This document shows, piece after piece, positions 9,991 to 18,559 of a stretch of 64,000 nt of DNA. Below the pieces are notes generated by a model, which was not told the DNA's origin, did no database searches, and saw only the letters and a list, made by a program, of their open reading frames with translations. This DNA is from Bradyrhizobium sp. CCBAU 53340 (GTDB taxonomy: Bacteria; Pseudomonadota; Alphaproteobacteria; Rhizobiales; Xanthobacteraceae), in contig NZ_CP030055.1 in assembly GCF_015291645.1 (NCBI RefSeq), positions 1,674,001-1,738,000 on the forward strand. The letters run 5' to 3'. Made by a program: the position numbers and the translations under genes. Each line of letters starts with the position of its first letter. The first letter of the stretch is position 1.

Positions 9991-11166
9991 TTACGGCTCG
10001 GCGGTTCGGATGCCGGCAGGGCTCACCTGCATCTTGAGCGTCGATGTCCTGGTCAGCGCCTTGCCGTCGAACGAAAATGCGATCAGCTCGCTCTCGACCA
10101 TGCACTCGGTCACGAGATATTTGGAGTCCTTCGACCACACCATGCCCTGGCACCAATGGCCGATCTTCGCCTCCGTTACCGGCGCGAGCTCGGCGCCGGA
10201 AATCCTGTAGACCTTCAGCAAGCCGAAATCGTTGAAGAAGGTTGAGGCGGAGGGCTTGTTCGAGCCGTTCATGACGCTGACTGCGACGTAGTTGCCGTCC
10301 GGGGACATCTTCACGCCCTCGGGCGTCTGTCCCACGCTGACCGTGCTGACGACGCGGATCGGTTTTGCGTTCATGTCGATCAGGCTGATCGTGTCCGTGT
10401 CGCCGCCGCCGGCGCCGACATTGCCGACGACGGCCGTCGCGCTGCCGGTGAGGTCGATGTCGTAGGGACGCACGCCGGAAAAGAGATCGCGCTTGGCGTA
10501 TTCGACCTTGTTGCCGTCCACGGTCAGCAGCGAGGTCCGGCTGTCGCCGTCGCGGGTGACCAGTGCGGTCGTGCCGTCATGGGAAAAGACGGCATGGCTC
10601 GGACCCGATTTGGCGTCGCCGAGCTGGATCTTGCCCGCTTGCGTCACGGTGTTGCCGTTGATGGTGAACACCGAGACCGTGCCCTCGCTGCGGTTCGCGA
10701 CCAGCGCCAGGGTCGCGGAACGGTTGATCGAGACGCCGGCCGCGCCCGCGCCGGCCTGCAACGTTGCGAGCACTTTGGGAGGCGAAGACTTCAGGTCGAT
10801 CACGGAGAGCTTGTCGTCGGGCACCGTCTTGGTCGCATCCGCCGGGTCGACCTTCATGGCGCCCGTGACCAGCGCAAAGGAGCCGTCCGGCGCGATCGCC
10901 ACGCTCGGCGGCGGACCGACGACGCTCGCAGGAGCCGGTACTTCGCCGAGCAGCTTGAGCGCGCCGTCGGTGAAATCGATAACGCTGACCGTGTCGGGCA
11001 GGGGCTGCTTGCGCACCACGGCACTGCCGTTCTCCAGCGCCATCTTGCCGTCATTGGCGGTGACAACGATTTCGGCATGGACGGCAAAATTTGCCAGGCC
11101 GGCCATCGAGCCCGCAACGATTGTCGATGCAGCGCGGTACAGACGCGTGCGATGAACAGCTCTCAT
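9991..11166 (-). CDS. Secreted beta-propeller (YncE-like) protein
   Basis: A 391-aa protein with a signal peptide (cleavage near FAVHA-EI) and repeated blade-like segments, e.g. PSVAIAPDGSFALVTG, GVSINRSATLALVANRSEGTVSVF and GVKMSPDGNYVAVSVMNGS. Such seven-bladed propellers of the YncE/lactonase type sit in the periplasm and bind partners or ligands; catalytic residues cannot be assigned here. ATG 11166 has GGGGGAA 5 bases upstream. It is divergent from the phosphoesterase/peroxidase pair, sharing a 236-base control region, which suggests a functional link. The link is inference. Confidence 0.78.
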   Translation of the reverse strand: MRAVHRTRLYRAASTIVAGSMAGLANFAVHAEIVVTANDGKMALENGSAVVRKQPLPDTVSVIDFTDGALKLLGEVPAPASVVGPPPSVAIAPDGSFALVTGAMKVDPADATKTVPDDKLSVIDLKSSPPKVLATLQAGAGAAGVSINRSATLALVANRSEGTVSVFTINGNTVTQAGKIQLGDAKSGPSHAVFSHDGTTALVTRDGDSRTSLLTVDGNKVEYAKRDLFSGVRPYDIDLTGSATAVVGNVGAGGGDTDTISLIDMNAKPIRVVSTVSVGQTPEGVKMSPDGNYVAVSVMNGSNKPSASTFFNDFGLLKVYRISGAELAPVTEAKIGHWCQGMVWSKDSKYLVTECMVESELIAFSFDGKALTRTSTLKMQVSPAGIRTAEP

Positions 11167-11339
11167 GTTTTTCCCCCGCAAGGCTTGTTTTTGCTCGACA
11201 AAACTAAATGCGACCTGCGTGACTTTGCAACAATTCCGGAACCGCGATTTTTTATTGCGTGCATGGAATAATCGCTGATGGCGGGATGCCTGTAAGATTT
11301 TTTGTCCCAACGACCGTGCAAAGTGTCTCTCGCGTCAAA

Positions 11340-11357
11340 CTGACACAGCTCTGTCAC
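11340..11357 (+). promoter_or_regulatory. Pho-box-like site before the phosphoesterase gene
   Basis: CTGACAC-AGCT-CTGTCAC has the 7-N4-7 direct-repeat layout of a PhoB box (CTGTCAT-N4-CTGTCAT): the second half matches at six of seven positions and the first at five of seven. TACGGT at 11368-11373 lies 10 bases past it, where a -10 element is expected, and the ATG is at 11403. This fits phosphate-starvation control of the secreted phosphoesterase. Confidence 0.5.
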
Positions 11358-11402
11358 CCGTGATCGCTACGGTTATGGGGTCAATCCTTCGGGGCAAAAA
11401 AA

Positions 11403-13103
11403 ATGAAATCCAGATTTTTGACGACGGCTGCGATCTTCGCGGCCGCGACGACGCTTGCGTGCAGCATTCCGGTGTTCGCGGACGACTTCGACCGGGATCA
11501 CGATAGCGATCATCGCCATCCGCATCACATCCATACCGAAACGCCGATCAAGCATCTCGTGATCATCTTCAACGAGAACCGCTCGTTCGACCATTATTTC
11601 GCGACCTATCCGAACGCTGCCAATCCCTCGGGCTCGATTCCCTTCGCGCCGAAGCCGCATACACCGAAGGTCAACAATCTCGCCAACGCCAATCTGCTGG
11701 TGAACAATCCGAACAACAATCCGGCGAATGGCACCGGCGCAACCGATCCGTTCCGTCTTGATCGTACCCAGGCCAATACGCGCTCGCAGAACCACGCCTA
11801 TACGCCCGAGCAGGAGGCCGTCGACAACGGCAAGGAAGACCTGTTCCCGAAATTCACCGGCCGCGGCACTGCCGGCGGCGCCGGCGCGTTCGGCACCAAC
11901 GGTCAGGTGATGGGCTATTTCGACGGCAACACGACCACCGCCTTGTGGAATTACGCCCAGCACTTCGCCATGAGCGACAATGCCTGGACCGACACGTTCG
12001 GCCCGTCGACCCCGGGCGCGCTCGAAGTGGTTGCGGGTCAGACCAACGGCGCGGTGAACATCGTCGGTACGTCGACGCAGACCGTTCCCGATGGCCAGGG
12101 CGGCCTGACACTGATCGGGGACACCGATCCGGGCATCGATGCCTGCTCGAGCACGACCAGCACCGTATTGATGAACGGCAAGAATATCGGCGACCTGCTG
12201 AACGACGAGCACATCAGCTGGGGCAGCTTTATGGGCGGCTTCGACCTGACGCTCAAGAACGCCAACGGAACGACCGGATGCGCACGTAGCACCTTCTCGA
12301 CCGTGATCGGCGCCGCCACCGCGGATTACATCCCGCATCACGCTTGGTTCCAGTACTACAAGTCGACCGCCAACCCGACCCATGCGCGGCCGAGTTCGGT
12401 GCGCGCGATCGGCCATACGCATGACTTCAATGGCAAGGTCGACCCGGCCAACCACAATTATGATCTCGAAGACTTTTACGCTGCGGTGAAAGCCGGCAAC
12501 TTCCCGGCCGTCTCCTACATCAAGACGCCGGCCTATCAGGACGGTCATGCCGGCTATTCGGACCCGCTCGACGAGCAGGTCGGCACTGTCGAGCTGGTCA
12601 ACTTCCTGCAGAAGCAGCCGGAATGGCGTGAGACCGCCGTCATCATCACCTATGACGACTCCGACGGCTGGTACGATCACCAGTACGTCGCGCCGAAGAC
12701 CGCGTCCTACGATCCGACTGCCGATCAGGTCAACGGTCCGGGCCTGTGCGGCCTCGGTCCGCAGACGCAGCCGGCACCGAACGGCCTTGGCGGCAAGCCG
12801 GTGAACGGCCGCTGCGGTCCTGGCACCCGCATCCCCTTCATCGTGGTCTCGCCCTACGCCAAGACCAACCACGTGAGCCGCACTTACATCTCGCAGGCTT
12901 CCGTCGTGCGGTTCGTCGAGGACAACTGGCTGCATGGCAAGCGGCTGGGTGCCGGTTCGTTCGATGCGACCTCGGGGTCGATCATGGACCTGTTCGATTT
13001 CGAGCATGACCACAGCCATGACCTCCGCATCGATGCGCTGTTCCTCGATCCGACAACGGGCACGGTGATGGTCAGCCCGCCGGACGAGCACCATCACCAC
13101 TAG
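11403..13103 (+). CDS. Secreted phosphoesterase, phospholipase C / acid phosphatase family
   Basis: A 566-aa exported hydrolase of the alkaline-phosphatase-like phosphoesterase family that includes non-hemolytic phospholipases C. A signal peptide (to about VFADD, residue 24) precedes a His/Asp-rich segment (DRDHDSDHRHPHHIH) and then the family signature IIFNENRSFDHYFATYP. Later metal-site segments are AVIITYDDSDGWYDH and RIPFIVVSPYAKTNHV. The C-terminus ends in DEHHHH. The histidine-rich ends suggest metal binding. It is 17 bases ahead of a di-heme peroxidase gene and behind a Pho-box-like site. The exact substrate (phospholipid or phosphomonoester) is not readable. Confidence 0.9.
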   Translation: MKSRFLTTAAIFAAATTLACSIPVFADDFDRDHDSDHRHPHHIHTETPIKHLVIIFNENRSFDHYFATYPNAANPSGSIPFAPKPHTPKVNNLANANLLVNNPNNNPANGTGATDPFRLDRTQANTRSQNHAYTPEQEAVDNGKEDLFPKFTGRGTAGGAGAFGTNGQVMGYFDGNTTTALWNYAQHFAMSDNAWTDTFGPSTPGALEVVAGQTNGAVNIVGTSTQTVPDGQGGLTLIGDTDPGIDACSSTTSTVLMNGKNIGDLLNDEHISWGSFMGGFDLTLKNANGTTGCARSTFSTVIGAATADYIPHHAWFQYYKSTANPTHARPSSVRAIGHTHDFNGKVDPANHNYDLEDFYAAVKAGNFPAVSYIKTPAYQDGHAGYSDPLDEQVGTVELVNFLQKQPEWRETAVIITYDDSDGWYDHQYVAPKTASYDPTADQVNGPGLCGLGPQTQPAPNGLGGKPVNGRCGPGTRIPFIVVSPYAKTNHVSRTYISQASVVRFVEDNWLHGKRLGAGSFDATSGSIMDLFDFEHDHSHDLRIDALFLDPTTGTVMVSPPDEHHHH

Positions 13104-13120
13104 TCCGACGGAACGTCAGA

Positions 13121-14461
13121 ATGAACAGCCGCATTTTGTGGCTCCTCGGCGCCGGCCTGCTCGCTCTGGCCGGCGCCGTCTTTGCGGCGGACGCGCAAGG
13201 ATTTGCAGATGCCAACGCTGGCGCGAATCCGAACCCGGTTCGTCTGATGCGTCCGCCCGCCGCTCCGTTGTCCGCGATGGCGCTGCTCGGCAGGGAGATC
13301 TTCTACGATGCCTCGCTGTCGTCATCCGGTTCGCTGTCATGTGCGTCCTGCCACAGCCCGGACCACGGCTATGGCCCGCCGAACGACGGTCCGGTGATGC
13401 TCGGTGGCGCCAGTCTGACGCGGCAAGGCGCGCGTGCAGTGCCGTCGCTGACCTATCTTGAGCGTCAGCCGAATTTCAGCATCGGCCCCGACAAGGCTGA
13501 CGACGACAACGTTATGGATCTCGCGCAGATGGCCGCGCTGGGCCGAGAGGCTGCGCGCACGACCAAGACTGCGGGCGGCACCGGCGCTTCGGCCAACATC
13601 GTGCCGCAGGGCGGTCTGTTCTGGGATGGCCGCGCCGACACGCTTCAGGATCAGGCCTTGTTTCCGTTGCTCGATCCCAATGAGATGGACGGCGGCAGTG
13701 CCGAGATCGTTGCCGGCAAGTTGCGCCGTGCGCCCTACGCCAGCCGCTTCGTTGAGCTGTTCGGCGTGGGCGTGATGAGAAATCAGCGGCTGCTGATTGC
13801 GGAGGCGATGTTCGCGGTCGCGCGCTATCAAGTGGAAGAGCCGAGCTTCCATCCCTACAGCAGCAAGTATGATTACTGGCTCGAAGGCAAGGCGCGGCTC
13901 TCCGAGAGTGAGCTGCGGGGCCTTCAATTGTTCAACGATCCCGGCAAGGCCAATTGTGCCGGTTGCCACACCTCGGCGCCGTCCCGCGATGGCCTGCCGC
14001 CGCTCTTCACCGACCACCAATACGAGGCGCTCGGAGCGCCGCGCAACGCGGCGCTCGCCGGCAACAAGGATCCCTCTTATTTCGATCTCGGCGTCTGCGG
14101 CCCGCAGCGCACTGATGCGGTCGAGCAGACGCAATATTGCGGTATGTTCCTGACGCCGACACTGCGCAACACTGCGACGCGTCACGCCTTCTTTCACAAC
14201 GGCGTCTTCAAGACGCTCGAAGAGGTGCTGGATTTCTACAATTTCCGCGACATACATCCGGACAAGGTGTTTCCGCGTACTGCCGACGGCACGGTGCGGA
14301 AATACGACGACCTGCCCGAGACATATCACGCCAATGTCGACATCGCCGATCCGCCGTTCGATCGTCGCCTCGGCGACAAGCCGGCGATGACCGCGCAGGA
14401 CGAGGCCGACATCATTGCGTTCCTGAAGACGCTGACCGACGGCTACAAGGTGGAGGACTAG
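13121..14461 (+). CDS. Di-heme cytochrome c peroxidase / MauG family protein
   Basis: A 446-aa periplasmic protein with a signal peptide (about residues 1-24) and two c-type heme motifs, CASCH (74-78) and CAGCH (279-283), as in bacterial cytochrome c peroxidases and MauG relatives. Between them lie WDGRADTLQDQA and DPNEMDG, both common in this family; LTPTLRNTATRHAFFHNG follows the second heme. Known members reduce H2O2 or oxidise protein side chains. It starts 17 bases after the phosphoesterase, so the two are very likely one transcript; why a phosphatase needs a peroxidase partner is not explained by either family. Confidence 0.93.
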   Translation: MNSRILWLLGAGLLALAGAVFAADAQGFADANAGANPNPVRLMRPPAAPLSAMALLGREIFYDASLSSSGSLSCASCHSPDHGYGPPNDGPVMLGGASLTRQGARAVPSLTYLERQPNFSIGPDKADDDNVMDLAQMAALGREAARTTKTAGGTGASANIVPQGGLFWDGRADTLQDQALFPLLDPNEMDGGSAEIVAGKLRRAPYASRFVELFGVGVMRNQRLLIAEAMFAVARYQVEEPSFHPYSSKYDYWLEGKARLSESELRGLQLFNDPGKANCAGCHTSAPSRDGLPPLFTDHQYEALGAPRNAALAGNKDPSYFDLGVCGPQRTDAVEQTQYCGMFLTPTLRNTATRHAFFHNGVFKTLEEVLDFYNFRDIHPDKVFPRTADGTVRKYDDLPETYHANVDIADPPFDRRLGDKPAMTAQDEADIIAFLKTLTDGYKVED

Positions 14462-14469
14462 GCAGGTCC

Positions 14470-15111
14470 CTACAATCCCGGTGATCTCGCCGCCCAGGCC
14501 TTGGTGGCCTGGCAGCTCTCCATCGCTCGGGCGTAGGCCGGACGCGCCGTGGTGCGGGCGAGATAGTCTCGCTCGATAGGACCGGGGACGTAGTTGCCCG
14601 TTCGCAGCCCGAGCAGGAGCGCGTAGCTCACCGAGATATCGGCGGCAGTGAATCGGTCGCCGGCGAGATAAGGGCAATCCGCGAGGCGACGGATCACCAG
14701 CCCCAGCCGGCTCTCGAAGGTCTCGATTGCCCACCGGGTCACCCGGGCATTCCGCTCGGCTTCGGGCGCCAGTTCCCTGCCGACAAAGACTGTATTCAGC
14801 GGCCCGGCGAGCCCGGCCTCGCCCAAATGGAGAAATTGCAGATAGGACGCGAAGGCGGGATGATCAGGGGCGACGGCAAGCGAATTTGAGCCGTAGCGAG
14901 CGAGCAGGTATTCGAGAATCGCAATCGATTCGACCATGATCGTCTCGCCGTCCTGCAGCGCGGGAATGAAGCCGGCGGGGTTGATCGCGAGGAAATCGCG
15001 ATCATTCTCGACGGCGAACAGATCGACCGGGCGCAGCCGATAAGCCAATCCCAATTCCTCGAGCAGCCAAACGACGCGGAAGCCACGACCTTCGCCATAG
15101 ACGGTGAGCAT
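14470..15111 (-). CDS. Glutathione S-transferase family protein
   Basis: A 213-aa cytosolic GST. The N-terminal thioredoxin-like half starts LTVYGEGRGFRVVWLLEELGL and contains INPAGFIPALQDGETIMVESIAILEYL, where ES binds the gamma-glutamyl part of glutathione. The C-terminal helical half has YLAGDRFTAADISVSYAL, the usual N-capping box. The frame continues to 15615, but those upstream residues overlap the neighbouring gene in another frame, so ATG 15111 is the true start. It converges 8 bases from the peroxidase gene. Substrate unknown. Confidence 0.9.
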   Translation of the reverse strand: MLTVYGEGRGFRVVWLLEELGLAYRLRPVDLFAVENDRDFLAINPAGFIPALQDGETIMVESIAILEYLLARYGSNSLAVAPDHPAFASYLQFLHLGEAGLAGPLNTVFVGRELAPEAERNARVTRWAIETFESRLGLVIRRLADCPYLAGDRFTAADISVSYALLLGLRTGNYVPGPIERDYLARTTARPAYARAMESCQATKAWAARSPGL

Positions 15112-15158
15112 AGTTGAACGTTCCTGGATTGGGCTGGATATACTAGCTCGCAGACGAT

Positions 15159-16232
15159 CTAGCGCGGCTTGATCTCCGCATATTTCACCATCGCCTTGTC
15201 GAACTTGCGCTTGAACAGCCACATCGCGGCGAGAATCTCGCGGAAGCTGGCCGAGCCTCGTGCCCGGTCTGCCTTGCCGAAGGCGAAGATGCTGTTGTTG
15301 CGCAGGTGCTTCATGATGGTGGGATTGGACACCCTGTAGTTCAACAGGTCGCCTGACTTCAGTGCCGACCGCGTCGGTGCCGGAATGATCTGGATCAGCT
15401 CGAACAGCTTCATCTGGTCGATTGGATCGGGCAGCGTCTTCACGATCGCCGGGATTTCGGCGAACAGCTCCGCATGGGCGTTCATGAGGCCGTCGCGCAC
15501 ATTGGTCCAGTGATTGAAGCGGCGATCGGTGCCGCGCGACCGCGCCTCTTCCTTGTCGTCGCGCGCGTTCAATGCAGGATCGGCGGCCGCGATCGTGCCC
15601 TTGATGGTCTCCCATTTGCGCTGGCCGTTGCGGTCCTCGGAGGGGCCGGTCTGCAGGCTGCCCATATAGGTGTTCGAGCGCGCATTGCGGACGTTCTGCT
15701 TGCCGTTCGTCTCCGCATAGAACAGCCCGAGGCTGATGCGGCCTGCGGCGGCAGCATCAGCCGGCGCAAGCCCCTTGGCGCGCGCAATCGCAGTGCCGAG
15801 ATCGATCACGTCCTTGAACGGTGTTGCCGAATTCTGGGCGCGGGCGGGCGGCGCCTCCATGATCTCGAAGATGTCTGCATATTCGTCGACCAGCGGCTCG
15901 ATGTCGGCATCGAAATAGGCCGGCGGAATCCCGAACTTGTTCGGCTTGCCGATCCGCGAGGGCAGGGCGTCGGTGAGATCCTTGTAGGTGCTGATGACAG
16001 CCACGCGCGCCAGATAGAGCGCCTGGCCCGGCAGGTTCGGCAACGGCTCCTTCGTTTCGATCTGGCGGCGCCGCTCGGCCAGGATCGATTTGAAATCGCC
16101 GAGCGCGCGATCGTAGGTCGCTTGCGCTTCCGATTGCGCCGGCGTCAGCGCTTGCGCCCGGCTCGCGCCGGGCATCGTGAGGAGGAGCGCAAGCGCCGCC
16201 ACGGCCGCGGCGGCGTGACATCGTCGTCCCAT
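15159..16232 (-). CDS. Secreted protein of unknown function, 357 aa
   Basis: I do not recognise the family. It has a clear signal peptide (AAAAVAALALLLTMPGASRAQA) and a long soluble, helix-rich body that is rich in charged residues. Notable segments are a central SLGLFYAETNGKQNVRNARS and an N-W-T-N-V-R-D-G-L-M-N-A-H stretch. No heme motif or obvious catalytic triad was seen. It lies 47 bases upstream of the GST gene on the same strand and may share its transcript. Periplasmic location is inferred from the leader. Confidence 0.7.
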   Translation of the reverse strand: MGRRCHAAAAVAALALLLTMPGASRAQALTPAQSEAQATYDRALGDFKSILAERRRQIETKEPLPNLPGQALYLARVAVISTYKDLTDALPSRIGKPNKFGIPPAYFDADIEPLVDEYADIFEIMEAPPARAQNSATPFKDVIDLGTAIARAKGLAPADAAAAGRISLGLFYAETNGKQNVRNARSNTYMGSLQTGPSEDRNGQRKWETIKGTIAAADPALNARDDKEEARSRGTDRRFNHWTNVRDGLMNAHAELFAEIPAIVKTLPDPIDQMKLFELIQIIPAPTRSALKSGDLLNYRVSNPTIMKHLRNNSIFAFGKADRARGSASFREILAAMWLFKRKFDKAMVKYAEIKPR

Positions 16233-16321
16233 GGCGAGTTCCCATGTCCGGAGATTCGTCGATCATGGGATCGTAAGCATCAAACCCGCGACCTGGCGAG
16301 TTTCAAATCGGGCCCCCGATC

Positions 16322-17815
16322 TCATCCCGCCGCCCGGTACTCCGGCGCCGAAGCCAGGAACCTGGCGTAGGCGTCCGCATCGGGCGGCTGGAAACGCCCG
16401 GCGAGCCCGCCGCGCTTCTGCTGCGTCGCGCCCATGTCGGCCATCAGTTCGTCGAAATGACGGTAGTGATACGGCGCGACGCAGAGGCCGCCATAGACGC
16501 CGGCGGCCGGCCGCTCGACGCGCTTGAAGTGCAGCATCATCTCGATGTTGTCGCGCATCTGCTGCGTTGTCGGCTGCCGTGCGAGTTGTCCGTCGGCATA
16601 GCGCACCAGCCAGTTCGCGGCGAGGTCGGCGCAGAGCACCGTGCAGAACGATGAGTTGAAGCCGACGAAGCCGAGGTCGGGCAGATCAGGGTTGGCGATC
16701 AGGCGGTAGAGCCGGTACTGCCCGTCCGCGTCGACCAGCTTCTGCTGATAGGCGTTGGGAAGGAAGGGCACGCCGAGCTTGTAGCCGATCGCGAGCACGG
16801 CGACGTCGGCGCCGACACGCTCGCCGCCGCTCATCACGATCGTGTCGCCTTCATAATGATCGAACGTGCCGAACACCGCCTTGATCCGGCCGTCGGCGAC
16901 CATCGGATAGAAGCCCGGCGTTGCGATCGGCACCGAGCAGTTGACGCCGTCCTCGATCCGTTCTTTCGGCACCATCCCACATTGCTTCAGCTTGAGCTGC
17001 GCCTTGAGCAGGCTCTCCAGCCCGCGCCAGTTCGCCCAGGCCAGCGGCGCGGAGATGCGGTGCGCGAGCCGTGCCATCGTGCTCGCATCCCAGCCCTGAA
17101 ACATCTCCTCCTGTGCGCGGGTGTAGAGGATGCGCTTGAAATTGACGAGCCCGCCGATGAAATAGGGGATGCGCCACACCGGCTCGCGCATCACGATGGT
17201 GACCTCGCGCGCGCCCGACTTCACCGCGTTCACGGCGATGTCGGTCGCTGACTTCGAGCCGCCGAGCACGACGACGCGGCGTCCTTTCGCCAGTGCCGGG
17301 TCGCCGTATTGCGACGAGTGCAGGATCTGCCCGCCCTGCGCCAGGAAACCGTCTTCGCCCGGGCAATGCAGCTCGCGCGGCTCGTTGAACTGTCCGATGC
17401 AGACCGCGACGAAATCGAAATCCTCGTTGCTGCTCGCGCCGCTCTTGGTCGTCAGCGTCAGCGTCCAGCCTGGCTTGCCGTCGGCACGCCGGGCCATGCC
17501 GGCCACTTCAGTGTTGAGGCGCAGCATGTGGTCGAGCCCGAACCTCCTGGCGTAGTCTGCCAGATAGGCGTGGACCTGCGGTCCGGTCGGCCATTCCGGG
17601 TAGGTATCAGGCATGGCGAGATCGGTGTAGCGGTAGAGCTCCTTCGGGCTCTGGGTCTGCACGTCGGGATAGGATCGCGACGGCTCCCACACGCCGCCGA
17701 GATCGCCGCGGCGCTCGACGATGGTGACGCGGTGGCCGCGGGTGGAGAACGCCTTTGCGGTGGCAAGGCCGGAGACGCCGGCGCCGATCACGCAGACATG
17801 CTTGGGGCTGACCAT
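16322..17815 (-). CDS. Flavin-containing monooxygenase (FMO/Baeyer-Villiger type)
   Basis: A 497-aa FAD- and NADPH-dependent monooxygenase. The FAD-binding GAGVSG is at residues 11-16, the second dinucleotide fold is marked by RRVVVLGGSKSATDIAVNAV, and the substrate-side FVGFNSS segment follows. The YPDVQTQSPKELYRYTDLAMPDTYPEWP region is similar to the conserved N-terminal part of FMOs. I chose ATG 17815; the alternative TTG at 17869 adds 18 residues of low-complexity leader. It lies 108 bases downstream of the cupin gene on the same strand; both face the AraC regulator. Its substrate is unknown; related enzymes oxidise ketones, sulfides or amines. Confidence 0.88.
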   Translation of the reverse strand: MVSPKHVCVIGAGVSGLATAKAFSTRGHRVTIVERRGDLGGVWEPSRSYPDVQTQSPKELYRYTDLAMPDTYPEWPTGPQVHAYLADYARRFGLDHMLRLNTEVAGMARRADGKPGWTLTLTTKSGASSNEDFDFVAVCIGQFNEPRELHCPGEDGFLAQGGQILHSSQYGDPALAKGRRVVVLGGSKSATDIAVNAVKSGAREVTIVMREPVWRIPYFIGGLVNFKRILYTRAQEEMFQGWDASTMARLAHRISAPLAWANWRGLESLLKAQLKLKQCGMVPKERIEDGVNCSVPIATPGFYPMVADGRIKAVFGTFDHYEGDTIVMSGGERVGADVAVLAIGYKLGVPFLPNAYQQKLVDADGQYRLYRLIANPDLPDLGFVGFNSSFCTVLCADLAANWLVRYADGQLARQPTTQQMRDNIEMMLHFKRVERPAAGVYGGLCVAPYHYRHFDELMADMGATQQKRGGLAGRFQPPDADAYARFLASAPEYRAAG

Positions 17816-17923
17816 GGGTGGGCTCGCAATCGATGTGGTTTGCGCGCGAGCGGCTTCGTTCGGCTGCAAGGCGCGGCCGGCGGAGCTGCAAGCAGATGAA
17901 GGGTGAACGAGGAGGCGGGACGC

Positions 17924-18373
17924 CTAGTCGTTGGCCTCGGGCGGCAGGAAGTCGACCTCATGCAGCGCCGAGATGCGCACGACCTCGGCGGGGTCGGTCA
18001 GATTGTGGAGCTGGTTGAACAGCGCCTCCAGCTTCTGCATCGGCGAGACCCAGAACAGCGCGCGGCACGGCTTGTCGGACTTGTTGAAATAGCCGTGGGG
18101 GATACCGCGCGGCATGCGCACGAGATCGCCGGCATGGGCCTTGACCCAGACGCCGTCGAGCTTGAGGTCGAGCGTGCCTTCCTGCACCAGGATGAACTCG
18201 TCCTGGGTCGGATGGATGTGCACCGGCACGAACTGGCCGGGATCGCTGTTGGTCTCGAACGCAAAGGTGGAATCGGTGACGGCCTTGGGGAAATAGACCT
18301 GACCAAGGATGTTCCAGCTCTTGCCGCCATAGCCCGTGCCGTTCGCGGTAATGCCCTTTTCGAGTGCAGTCAT
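17924..18373 (-). CDS. Small cupin-domain protein
   Basis: A 149-aa single-domain cupin. The first cupin motif is PVHIHPTQDEFILVQEG and the second PRGIPHGYFNKSDKP; together they give the His, His, Glu and His that would bind a metal. The final PPEAND tail is acidic. ATG 18373 begins MTALEKG; the frame runs on upstream to 19438, but that part is antisense to the AraC gene. Likely a metal-dependent oxygenase, isomerase or small-molecule sensor associated with the neighbouring monooxygenase; the reaction is not known. Confidence 0.85.
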   Translation of the reverse strand: MTALEKGITANGTGYGGKSWNILGQVYFPKAVTDSTFAFETNSDPGQFVPVHIHPTQDEFILVQEGTLDLKLDGVWVKAHAGDLVRMPRGIPHGYFNKSDKPCRALFWVSPMQKLEALFNQLHNLTDPAEVVRISALHEVDFLPPEAND

Positions 18374-18559
18374 GGCTTGCTCCTCATGGATTCCGGCGGG
18401 GACAAAGCTTCGGCCAGCTATGGCCCCCTGTCTATCCGCTAAACGAATCCAGGTGAGCCTGTTGCCATGCAGCATGATGTTTTCGAGCAACGGCCCTTTT
18501 CGCCCCCGGACGATTATTATAGGCTTAAAGCAATTCCGTGATGCCATGCGTGGTCGACG

